From Chloroflexota bacterium (GTDB lineage: Bacteria > Chloroflexota > UBA6077 > FW602-bin22 > JAMCYS01): a stretch of 34,742 nucleotides of DNA. The notes below the pieces were generated by a model, which worked only from the letters and a program-made list of their open reading frames with translations, did not search any database and had not been told where the DNA came from. Every line of letters starts with the position of its first letter. Position 1 is the stretch's first letter. Below, one piece after another: positions 7,498 through 15,213 of this stretch. The position numbers and the translations under genes are program-made. Where the stretch lies: contig JAMCYS010000008.1 in assembly GCA_023473795.1 (NCBI GenBank), positions 1 through 34,742 on the forward strand. Direction: 5' to 3'.

Positions 7498-8549
7498 CAG
7501 CTGCCTCCGGTCTGGCGTGGGGCTCTGGCGCCGCTCGCTTCCAGGGCACGGGCTCCCTGCCGATAGGCGTAGTAGCGGATGAAGCCCAGACCGTCCCCCA
7601 TGTAGCCTCTCATCAGACCGGGGATGCGCAGCGTCAGCGCCAGCACGGCGATGCCCAGGAACACGGCCAGAAGGGCGGCGTCGGGGGCCATCTTGGTCAA
7701 CTCCGTGAGCAGCGAGCCGCCGAGCTTGAGGACCACCACCTGCACGAACTGGCTGAACACGGCGCCGCAGAAAGTGCTCGACCACAGCCGGGCCCAGCCC
7801 TGGGTTTGCGGCAATACCCAGCACAGCAGGCCGAGAGGAGCCACGACGAGGAGCGCGTCGACTAGGGCCAGGCGCATCAGCATCTGCAAAAGCAGCAGAA
7901 GGCTCGTCACCAGGTAGATCAACGCCGCGATAATGTCGACCAGCACCTGAGTGGCCAGGTCGGCTCGCTCCCACGCCGGGAGGCTGGCCTGACCCACCGT
8001 GAGCGAGAGCGCGTTGTTGGCATCTATCGCCATCTGCCCGATCAGAAGGCTCGTGTTCACTAGTAAGGCCCCCAGCACCAGCCGTGGCAGCAGCTCCAGC
8101 GCCTCGTGGTAAGGGGAGCCGATCTGCTCGCGGAAGATGAGGTTGAAGCCTCCCCACGCCGTGACCAGCAGAAGGCCCACGTTGGCTATGGTTCTGATCA
8201 CTCCCCAAAGAGATTGCACCGTGGGGCTGGCGTAGGAGCCTGCCGGAGGCGTTTGGGTGATGAAGTTGAGCGAGCTGCCCATCACCGCGCCGATCACCCC
8301 GCGCAACGCCTCCGCGATGCCCCGCAGTAGGTTGGTGAGCACCTCGTTGAAGACTTCTGCTGCCCACTGCTTGGGGTCAGGCAGGGTGAACGGCAGGCCC
8401 TCTGGACCGCCTGCGGGCGGGTCGCCAGGCGGTTGGGGCGTCGCCGTCGGCACAGGCTCAGTGGGGACCTCCTGGGCAAGAGCGGGCGCCGCCAGTTGCA
8501 GGAGCAGGATGAGCGTGAGCAGTGCGGTCAGGGCGCAACGACCTCTCAT
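7497..8549 (-). CDS. VirB6/TrbL-like polytopic membrane protein
   Basis: A 350-residue membrane protein likely forming the inner-membrane channel of the secretion system. A signal peptide (ALTALLTLILLLQLAAPALAQ) is followed by a Pro-rich spacer. Then come at least six hydrophobic segments, including IANVGLLLVTAWGGFNLIF, LVLGALLVNTSLLIGQM, IIAALIYLVTSLLLLLQM and DALLVVAPLGLLCWVL. The W-x3-F-N-LIF...LL-R-LVLGALLVNTS arrangement and the A-P-LG-LCW-LP-T stretch are typical of TrbL/VirB6-type proteins in Gram-positive-type clusters. The start overlaps the upstream stop by 4 bases (ATGA). The C-terminal tail is basic and cytoplasmic. Confidence 0.82.
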   Translation of the reverse strand: MRGRCALTALLTLILLLQLAAPALAQEVPTEPVPTATPQPPGDPPAGGPEGLPFTLPDPKQWAAEVFNEVLTNLLRGIAEALRGVIGAVMGSSLNFITQTPPAGSYASPTVQSLWGVIRTIANVGLLLVTAWGGFNLIFREQIGSPYHEALELLPRLVLGALLVNTSLLIGQMAIDANNALSLTVGQASLPAWERADLATQVLVDIIAALIYLVTSLLLLLQMLMRLALVDALLVVAPLGLLCWVLPQTQGWARLWSSTFCGAVFSQFVQVVVLKLGGSLLTELTKMAPDAALLAVFLGIAVLALTLRIPGLMRGYMGDGLGFIRYYAYRQGARALEASGARAPRQTGGS

Positions 8550-10000
8550 CGGCTCTCCTCCTGGCCGAAGCGCAGCAGCCAGAATTCGCTGCGAGCGGAG
8601 CCAACGCCAGACGGATCGCGGTGAGCCACCAGCGCTTGGGCGTGCGCCATGTCCCAGCGAGCGGCGAAACTTCTCCCGACCCGCAGGTCTAGCTCAGCGC
8701 TATCCTCTGCTTGGCCCGACGGGGAGATGGACTTGAGAGCCAAACGACCGTCGCCCTTCCCTCTGGCCAAGACCAGGATGCTGCCGTTTTCGCGCCAGGC
8801 GGGAGACTGAGCATCGCCGGCGATTTGTTCACCGGGAGGGCCATCTTCATCCACTACGAAGAGCGCCAGACTGGACTTGGAGACAAAGGGCCAGATTCCC
8901 TGGCTACCGCCACCCTGTGCCAGCGCCGTGTAGGCGAACTTCCTTCCGTCCGGCGACCAGGCGAGTGGCGTGAAGGGAAACGGAGCGGCGTCGCCCCTGC
9001 CGACGTCGGCCAGGTAGTGAAGCCGGCCGTCCGCAAGGTCGATGAGGCAGAGCGATGTACCCTGCGCCGACCGAGCCAGGAAGGCGACCTGCTCCCCGGC
9101 GGCATCCCAACTGTAGCTGCCGGGCACTACTTCGCTGGGGATGGTAATCAGATCTCTGGCAATGCTGCGCTGTGCCTCTAGCCACAGCAAGCGCGAGCGG
9201 ACAACCCCGCCGGCCTGGCCCTGCCGACTCACCACCAGCAGGTGCCGGCCGTCAGGCGTCCAGGCCAAATCCGCCAGTTGCTCACCGCCAGCGTCTGCCG
9301 GGAGCACGTACACCTGCCGGCTAGACCGGCCGTCCGCCGTGGCGACCCACACCTCACTATGTCGGACGGAGGGCTCAGCCGCCCCAGACGCCGTCGTCCG
9401 GCCTTGGGCCAAGTAGGCGATCTGCGCCCCGTCAGGCGCCAGTGCCGCTGGGCCTTTACTGCTGGAGGGGCCTACGCGCCGGCCAGTGCCGTCTGGCTCG
9501 ACGACCCACGTCTGGATCTCCTCGCCGGGCGGCAAGCCTACCGTCAGGGCCACTTTGCCGTCGGCTAGGAAGTTGCCGTCGGCGATCGTGGCGCCGGGCA
9601 GCGGTGGCCTGATCAGTCGTAGCGTCGGCCGTCGCCGCCACAGGTTGTCCCGGACGCTGACCGTTTCGCCTGCCGCCAGATGCACCGTGTGCACGCTGTC
9701 CAGGTACCCGTCTCGGCGCAACCTGAGGCGGTGTTCGCCGGGCGCCAGAGCTACGACCGCCGGCGTACTGCCTCTGAGGCTGCCGTCCACCTCGACACTC
9801 GCCCCTGCCGGGGTCGTGTCGACCTCTAGTATGGCCGTCAGGGCCTCGCTCTCACTGGATACACGTCCCTGCCAGACGGTGGCGACGATGCCCAGCCCAA
9901 GGGCGGCAAGTGCAGTGGCCAACGCCAGCCACAAGGGCCGGGCCCGACCGAGCTTGGGGAATTCGGGCCACTCAATCTCGACCTCGAACGGGAAACGCAT
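8546..10000 (-). CDS. Membrane-anchored PEGA domain and beta-propeller protein
   Basis: The first gene of the leftward operon, 484 residues. A short cytoplasmic N-terminus precedes one membrane helix (LWLALATALAALGLGIVATVW). A PEGA domain follows at about residues 55-115 (VDTTPAGASVEVDGSLRG...PGEHRLRLRRDGYLDS). After that is a TolB/WD40-type propeller with repeated blades such as ALAPDGAQIAYLAQG, AWTPDGRHLLVVSRQG and AWSPDGRKFAYTAL. The topology places the propeller outside the membrane, where it could bind wall material, a partner cell or pilus components. The ATG at 10000 has GGAGGA 9 bases upstream. The role in secretion is inferred only from operon position. It is not a canonical VirB component. 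Confidence 0.8.
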   Translation of the reverse strand: MRFPFEVEIEWPEFPKLGRARPLWLALATALAALGLGIVATVWQGRVSSESEALTAILEVDTTPAGASVEVDGSLRGSTPAVVALAPGEHRLRLRRDGYLDSVHTVHLAAGETVSVRDNLWRRRPTLRLIRPPLPGATIADGNFLADGKVALTVGLPPGEEIQTWVVEPDGTGRRVGPSSSKGPAALAPDGAQIAYLAQGRTTASGAAEPSVRHSEVWVATADGRSSRQVYVLPADAGGEQLADLAWTPDGRHLLVVSRQGQAGGVVRSRLLWLEAQRSIARDLITIPSEVVPGSYSWDAAGEQVAFLARSAQGTSLCLIDLADGRLHYLADVGRGDAAPFPFTPLAWSPDGRKFAYTALAQGGGSQGIWPFVSKSSLALFVVDEDGPPGEQIAGDAQSPAWRENGSILVLARGKGDGRLALKSISPSGQAEDSAELDLRVGRSFAARWDMAHAQALVAHRDPSGVGSARSEFWLLRFGQEESR

Positions 10001-10081
10001 ACAGTCGATCCTCCAAGACCTTGCCGGATGTGCAATCCCCGGCCGTTTTCGTGGCCCAGTCTAGGGAGGTCTGCCTACAAG

Positions 10082-10093
10082 TCGGCTAGCCGA
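10082..10093. promoter_or_regulatory. 12-base palindrome, possible operator
   Basis: TCGGCTAGCCGA is a perfect palindrome in the divergent region. It lies closer to the leftward start than to the rightward promoter. A dimeric helix-turn-helix protein, such as the domain fused to the adjacent helicase, could bind it. Only one copy is seen, so this is speculative. Confidence 0.2.
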
Positions 10094-10256
10094 GGGCTAC
10101 AGGGGTACTACTTGAGGGCAACATTGCGAGGGGGCGCCGCGGTCTGTCCAGACGCAGCGCGGCTGGGGCAACACGCCGTCTCTTCCCAGCCAGCAGCATC
10201 GACAGGGCCGTCCTTCGCCTACACGGAAAGGGCGGTATCGCATTTGTTATAGTGGC

Positions 10257-10285
10257 TTGACAATGGACACACCGTGCCCTACCAT
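10257..10285 (+). promoter_or_regulatory. Sigma-70-type promoter for the defence locus
   Basis: A perfect -35 hexamer TTGACA (10257-10262) is separated by 17 bases from TACCAT (10280-10285), which matches the -10 consensus at four of six positions. It lies 48 bases upstream of the helicase ATG. It is the best promoter-like pair in the gap. Confidence 0.55.
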
Positions 10286-10332
10286 GCGGCTAGCGAACAA
10301 GCGCCTGAAGATAGCGGAGGACAAGTGGCCTG

Positions 10333-13300
10333 ATGTCTCCGGCGAGAACTGGCGTACCCCCCGATTTCTCACAGCGCATCAAAGACCTGCGCATCAAGCT
10401 CGGCCTGACCCAGGTGCAGTTGGCCGAGCAGATGGGCGTGTCCTTCGCCTCCGTGAACCGCTGGGAGAATGGCCAGTCCCGGCCGTCGGCCCTGGCCTGG
10501 CAACGGCTGGCCGCCGACGAGCGCGGGGCGCTGGCCAGTCCCGCAGTGCACCCTGCCGCAATCCGGGAGCCTGCCGCGCCCTACACCGTTGACGCAGACT
10601 CACCGCCAGCGATCGACTTCGGCGCCGATCCGACCGTGGTGCGCGTGGTGGTCGAGGGCGAGCGCCTGGCCTACGGCCACCTTGTCAACCCCACCTTCGC
10701 CACCGAGACCTCGCTCATCGACCCGCTACCCCACCAGCGCCTGGCCGTCTATGAGCGCATGCTCCCCCAGCCGCGGCTGCGCTTCCTCCTGGCCGACGAT
10801 GCCGGCGCCGGCAAGACGATCATGGCTGGCCTCTACATCCGTGAGATGCTCGCTCGTCGCCTCGTGCGCCGCATGCTCATCGTGCCGCCCGCCGGCTTGG
10901 TGGGCAACTGGGAGCGCGAGCTGCGCACGCTCTTCAACCTACGTTTTCGCATCGTCACCGGCGCAGATATGCGTCCCGATAACCCATTTGTCGGGGAAGA
11001 CAACGACCTGGTCATCGTCAGCGTGGATACGCTGGCCGGGGAACGGGCCTTCGGTAGGCTCAAAGAGGCGGCGGTCGCGCCCTACGACCTCGCCATCTTC
11101 GACGAGGCGCACAAGCTCTCGGCCGACCGCGAACCTGACTTCCGCGTGCGCAAAACTGACCGCTACCGCCTGGGCGAGGCCCTGGCCGGCTGCGGAGCTG
11201 GTGATCCGCGCTGGCAGCTGGGCTGGGCCTGCCAGCACCTGCTGCTGCTCACGGCCACGCCGCACATGGGCAAGGACTTCCCCTACTACAGCCTCTGGCG
11301 GCTGCTGGAGCCGGAAGTGCTCCCCACCTTCGACGCCTTCAACTCCTACCCCGCCGACGCCAGGCAGCGGCACTTCATCCGCCGCACGAAGGAGGAGATG
11401 GTCCGCTTCGACGGCAGCCCCCTCTACCCGGCGCGCCTTTCCGATACCCTGAGCTACGAGCTCAGCCAGGGCAACGTCAGCGAGCAGACGCTCTACGACG
11501 AGACCACCACCTACATCAACTACTACTACAACCGGGCGAAGCTGTTGAACCGCTCGGCGGCCTCGCCTTCTTCAAGCGTCTTCCAGCGGCGCCTAGCCTC
11601 GTCCACCTACGCGCTGCTCTGCTCGCTGGAACGCCGCCTGGCCAAGGTCGAGGGGCTGATCGCCGACATTCGCTCCGGCCGGCTCTCGGTGGACGGTCTA
11701 TTGGCGGAGCAGCGCCGTCTGGACGGCCGCGCCCGCGACCCCTGGGAGGAGAAGACGGCCGACGAGGAGCAGGCCGAGGACGGTCTTGAAGAAGGCGAGG
11801 CCGCCGAGGACGTGCTCGGACGCGGCGTGATCGCCACCTCGCTCGCCGACCTCGAGGTGGAACGTCAGACCGTGCAGGAACTGGTGCTACTGGCCCGGCG
11901 GGTCCGCGACCTGGGCGACGAGTCCAAGTTCGCCAAGCTGCGCGAGGTGCTGCGCGATCCCGCCTACCGCGACCAGAAGCTGATCGTCTTCACCGAGCAC
12001 AGGGACACCCTCCAGTTCCTCGTGCGCCGTCTGGAGAGCCTGGGCTTCACCGGCCAGGTGGCGCAGATCCACGGCGGCCTGGACTTCCGCGAGCGCGAGG
12101 AGCAGATCGAGATCTTCCGCCGACCCGCTGCCGAGGGCGGGGCCACCTACCTGGTGGCGACCGACGCCGCCGGCGAGGGCATCAACCTCCAGTTCTGCTG
12201 GCTGATGGTGAATTACGACATCCCCTGGAACCCCGCCCGCCTGGAGCAGCGCATGGGCCGCGTCCACCGCTACGGCCAGAAGCACGACCCGGTGATCATC
12301 CTCAACCTGGTGGCCGGCAAGACCCGCGAGGGGCGGGTGCTGAAGACGCTGCTGGACAAGCTGGAGCGCATCCGCAAGGAGATGCGCTCGGACAAGGTGT
12401 TCGACGTGGTCGGCCGCCTCTTCGAGGGCGTCTCCATCCGTGACTACCTGGCGCAGGCGCTCACCGACGAGGGGGCCGCCGAGGTCACGCGCAAGCTGGA
12501 GGGCACGCTGACCAGGGAGCAGGTGGAGGCCCTCGAGGCACGGGAACGGCGGCTCTACGGCGACGGTGGCGACGTGCGCTCTCGCCTGCCCCAGCTGGCC
12601 GCCGCGATGGAACGCGAGCCGTTGCTCCGCCTGCTGCCCGGCTACGTGCGGCGCTTCCTCGAGCAGGCGGCGCCGCTGGTGGGCATAGGCTTTGAAGGGG
12701 ACCTGGATGGCCACTTCGCGCTCAAGGCCCTGCGCACGGGCGCGCTGGACCCTCTCTGGTCGCTGCTGGAGGCATACCCCCCTGAGCGGCGCGAGCGCCT
12801 ATCCGTGCGCCGGCCAGCGAACGGGGACCCGGCGATTTTCCTCCATCCCGGCGAGCCGCTCTTCGATCGTTTTCGCGCCTGGGTCTGCGACCGCTTCGCC
12901 CGTGAGGCGCTGCGCGGCGCGGTCTTCGTCGATCCCCAGGCCGAGCGACCTTACCTCTTCCACCTGGCGCTGGTAACGGTCGTGCGCCAGGCCGACCCGG
13001 CTCTGCCTGCCCTGGCGCGGGGCGAAATGCTGGCCTACCGTCTGGTGGGCCTGCGGCAGGAGGAGGGCGGCCAAAGCGAGGCTTGCCCGGTAGAGTATCT
13101 GCTTCTGCTCAAGGGGGGAGAGGGCATGCCCGCCAGCACACGCGGCCTGGCAGCCGGCGCCGGTACCGCGCAGGAGGCCGCCCGCGATTACGCCCGGGCC
13201 ACCGTCGCCGAGGCGCTGGCCGACGAACGACGGCAGTCCCTGCTGGCGACTCTGCCCGAACGCCTCGACTTCCTCTCCCGCGGCTACGCCTACCAGGACG

Positions 13301-13941
13301 CCGAGCTGGCCGCCGCCCGCAGCCGGCTTACGGAGCGAGCCCGCGAGGGCGACATCCGCGCCAAGGGCGAGCTGGCACGGGTGAAGGAGCGGCAGCGGGC
13401 GCTGGCGTCACGGCGTGAGGAGGCACTGGCCACCGCCCGGCGGGAGCCCGAGCTGATCGCCCCTGGTGAGGTGACCTTCCTGGCCCACGCGCTCGTCGTG
13501 CCCTCGGCCGACCCCGAGGAGAAGCGCCGCTACGACGCGGAAGTTGAGGCCCAGGCGGTGAAGGCGGCCCGCGCTTACGAAGAGGCCAACGGCGCGCTGG
13601 TGGCGGACGTCTCTACCCCCGTGCTGGCCCTAGCAGCCGGGCTCTCCGATCATCCCGGTTTCGATCTGCTCTCCAAGCGACCAGACGGCGAGGAGCGCTT
13701 CGTCGAGGTGAAAGGCCGCGCCGGCGTGGGGGACGTGGAGCTGACTGAGAACGAGTGGATCAAGGCCTGCAACCTGGGCGGGCGCTACTGGCTCTACGTG
13801 GTCTACGACTGCGCTAGCCCGCGGCCGAGGTTGCTGAGGGTGCGGAACCCGTTCAGGAAGCTGGTAGTGAAGGTAGAGGGCGCTGTGGTGGTCACGACCG
13901 CCAGTATCGAACACGCATCAGAAACAAGTATCCAAGACTGA
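10333..13941 (+). CDS. SNF2-type helicase with N-terminal XRE HTH and C-terminal DUF3883
   Basis: A 1202-residue ATP-dependent DNA translocase, first gene of the defence-like locus. Residues 12-52 form an XRE-type helix-turn-helix (LRIKLGLTQVQLAEQMGVS...VNRWENGQSRPS). The SNF2/RapA-like motor has Walker A AGAGKT (Lys161), DEAH (Asp257-His260), LLLTATPH as motif III, and a C-terminal half with FTEHRDTL, TDAAGEGINLQ and RMGRVHRYGQ as motif VI. An insert around residues 440-500 is charged and probably coiled. The last 100 residues (DLLSKRPDGEERFVEVKGRAG...NEWIKACNLGGRYWLYVVYD) match DUF3883, a nuclease-like fold common on defence helicases. The ATG at 10333 follows GGAGGA at a longish 11-base spacing. 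Helicases of this kind scan DNA in methylation-linked defence systems. The fused repressor-like domain is unusual and might autoregulate the promoter just upstream. Confidence 0.92.
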   Translation: MSPARTGVPPDFSQRIKDLRIKLGLTQVQLAEQMGVSFASVNRWENGQSRPSALAWQRLAADERGALASPAVHPAAIREPAAPYTVDADSPPAIDFGADPTVVRVVVEGERLAYGHLVNPTFATETSLIDPLPHQRLAVYERMLPQPRLRFLLADDAGAGKTIMAGLYIREMLARRLVRRMLIVPPAGLVGNWERELRTLFNLRFRIVTGADMRPDNPFVGEDNDLVIVSVDTLAGERAFGRLKEAAVAPYDLAIFDEAHKLSADREPDFRVRKTDRYRLGEALAGCGAGDPRWQLGWACQHLLLLTATPHMGKDFPYYSLWRLLEPEVLPTFDAFNSYPADARQRHFIRRTKEEMVRFDGSPLYPARLSDTLSYELSQGNVSEQTLYDETTTYINYYYNRAKLLNRSAASPSSSVFQRRLASSTYALLCSLERRLAKVEGLIADIRSGRLSVDGLLAEQRRLDGRARDPWEEKTADEEQAEDGLEEGEAAEDVLGRGVIATSLADLEVERQTVQELVLLARRVRDLGDESKFAKLREVLRDPAYRDQKLIVFTEHRDTLQFLVRRLESLGFTGQVAQIHGGLDFREREEQIEIFRRPAAEGGATYLVATDAAGEGINLQFCWLMVNYDIPWNPARLEQRMGRVHRYGQKHDPVIILNLVAGKTREGRVLKTLLDKLERIRKEMRSDKVFDVVGRLFEGVSIRDYLAQALTDEGAAEVTRKLEGTLTREQVEALEARERRLYGDGGDVRSRLPQLAAAMEREPLLRLLPGYVRRFLEQAAPLVGIGFEGDLDGHFALKALRTGALDPLWSLLEAYPPERRERLSVRRPANGDPAIFLHPGEPLFDRFRAWVCDRFAREALRGAVFVDPQAERPYLFHLALVTVVRQADPALPALARGEMLAYRLVGLRQEEGGQSEACPVEYLLLLKGGEGMPASTRGLAAGAGTAQEAARDYARATVAEALADERRQSLLATLPERLDFLSRGYAYQDAELAAARSRLTERAREGDIRAKGELARVKERQRALASRREEALATARREPELIAPGEVTFLAHALVVPSADPEEKRRYDAEVEAQAVKAARAYEEANGALVADVSTPVLALAAGLSDHPGFDLLSKRPDGEERFVEVKGRAGVGDVELTENEWIKACNLGGRYWLYVVYDCASPRPRLLRVRNPFRKLVVKVEGAVVVTTASIEHASETSIQD

Positions 13942-13954
13942 AGGAGGTTGAGCC

Positions 13955-14674
13955 GTGGCGGTTGCACAAGAGAAACGGACGTATCCGTACATTCCCACGA
14001 AGAACTGGTGGGACTTAAGACGCCGGTTCATGAACCGGCCACCCAGCAAGATCGACGCAGAGTACTTGCAGGCTTTGCTGGGGGTTGAAAACGAGCGATC
14101 TGCCGGGAACATCATCGGGCCGCTGAAGACCGTGGGCCTTATCGATGACGATGGTAAGCCAACGGACATAGCGTTTGATTGGGCCTCGAACGAACACTAC
14201 AAAGACGCCTGCCAGAGGATTCTCGACAACGTATACGGCGTTGAGTTACAGGAGACCTTCCCGGAGCCAGAACTCGATAAGCAGGCAATTGCCAACTGGT
14301 TCAAACGTAGAACTCGCAAGGGAACAAGTGTAACTAACCGAATGGCGATGTTCTACATCCTCATTCGGCAAGGCGACCCAACCGTACAGGAGCAGGCACC
14401 AGTTGGACCTTCATCGAGGGCACCACGCACCAAGAGGGCGCAGCCGTCCCCAATTGCACTGAGTAGCGCCGCCCCTCAGCCGCCGGTCGAGTCGGTACTC
14501 ACTCCGACAACCGTGCACGAGGTCCGCAATGAGTCCATGCAATCCCAGCCTTTGCCAATGCCCGCAGTGCATATAGACCTGCAGATACATATTTCGGCGG
14601 AGGCAAGCGCCGAGCAGATCGATCGCGTTTTTGCGAGTATGGCCAAGCACCTATACGGCAGGAGTGCTGAGTGA
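13955..14674 (+). CDS. DUF5343 family protein
   Basis: A 239-residue protein of unknown activity, repeatedly seen beside TIGR02391 genes and defence genes. The N-terminal 120 residues carry the family pattern: YPYIPTKNWWDLRRRF, then EYLQALLGVENERSAGNIIGPLKTVGLIDDDGKPT and DACQRILDNVYG, which looks like a winged-helix or SAM-like fold. A Pro/Ser-rich linker (about 145-200) leads to a small C-terminal domain (HIDLQIHISAEASAEQIDRVFASMAKHLYG) that also recurs in this family. The GTG at 13955 follows AGGAGG by 7 bases, and the stop overlaps the next start (GTGA). Base composition drops relative to the helicase gene. A counted 60-base line at 14041 is 33/60 G+C, suggesting separate ancestry. Confidence 0.8.
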   Translation: MAVAQEKRTYPYIPTKNWWDLRRRFMNRPPSKIDAEYLQALLGVENERSAGNIIGPLKTVGLIDDDGKPTDIAFDWASNEHYKDACQRILDNVYGVELQETFPEPELDKQAIANWFKRRTRKGTSVTNRMAMFYILIRQGDPTVQEQAPVGPSSRAPRTKRAQPSPIALSSAAPQPPVESVLTPTTVHEVRNESMQSQPLPMPAVHIDLQIHISAEASAEQIDRVFASMAKHLYGRSAE

Positions 14675-15213
14675 GACTTGCTGAGGTGCGGTGGGCTGTT
14701 GAGGTAGCCACCGCCATTCAGGAGGCGGCAAACCGTGAAGGCCTCGGGCCTGCCACGAGTCCTCCTGTTGATCCATTGGCGAGGGCCGTGACTGATCCGG
14801 ATTTGCTAAGGGTTTCTAAGAAGCTCTACGCAGACGGGCATTGCGCCCAGGCCGTCGAGGAAGCATACAAATACCTCAACAACCTTGTGAAGAGCAGGTC
14901 TAAGCTTAGTGCGACTGAGATTGCCCAGATTAAAGATGGGTCGGCGCTGATGAAGAGGGTCTTCAGTGTTAGCAGCCCGGTCCTAATGCTGAACCGCTTG
15001 AAGACCGATTCGCAACGCAACCAGCAACTTGGTTACATGGAGATCCTGTCTGGCTGCATGACCGGAATTCGGAATCCACGAGCCCATGAGCATGGTTACC
15101 TCGATGAGCCCTCCATTGCCTTAGAGATATTGACCTGGGCGAATCATCTGGTGCGCGTGGTTAAGTCGGCGCACCGCACCCCAAAGCCGAGGAAGAAGGC
15201 TATCAATCAGTGA
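14671..15213 (+). CDS. TIGR02391 (Ymh) family protein, HEPN-like
   Basis: A 180-residue protein of the TIGR02391/Hypoth_Ymh family. The core has DPDLLRVSKKLYADGHCAQAVEEAYKYLNN, then GSALMKRVFS. Near the C-terminus comes GCMTGIRNPRAHEHGYLDEPSIALEILTWANHLVR, the family hallmark. Arg134 to His139 (RNPRAH) fits the R-x4-H pattern of HEPN ribonucleases, with the polar Asn directly after Arg. Its helical-bundle character also fits. A toxin-like RNase role in abortive defence is therefore plausible but is inference. The GTG start overlaps the DUF5343 stop, and its own TGA overlaps the methylase GTG, so these three genes are translationally linked. G+C is low (28/60 in the line at 14881). Confidence 0.83.
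   Translation: MRLAEVRWAVEVATAIQEAANREGLGPATSPPVDPLARAVTDPDLLRVSKKLYADGHCAQAVEEAYKYLNNLVKSRSKLSATEIAQIKDGSALMKRVFSVSSPVLMLNRLKTDSQRNQQLGYMEILSGCMTGIRNPRAHEHGYLDEPSIALEILTWANHLVRVVKSAHRTPKPRKKAINQ

Larger units (their letters stand above)
10001..10332. other. Divergent intergenic control region
   Basis: A 332-base region between the leftward secretion operon and the rightward defence locus. It contains the GGAGGA ribosome site of the leftward gene near 10009, a 12-base perfect palindrome at 10082-10093, a plus-strand promoter at 10257-10285 and GGAGGA at 10316-10321 before the helicase start. I could not identify a convincing minus-strand promoter. No gene or RNA is evident in it. Confidence 0.6.

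Noticed and set aside
7497-8367. Upstream extension of the transglycosylase reading frame
   Set aside because: Runs out of frame through the VirB6-like gene and has no protein-like composition. The ATG at 7497 overlapping the VirB6 stop is the better start.
11887-12714. Minus-strand frame opposite the helicase
   Set aside because: Rich in His, Gln, Leu and Val, as expected for the antisense of a GC-rich gene, with no motifs or ribosome site. The plus-strand helicase motifs are complete here.
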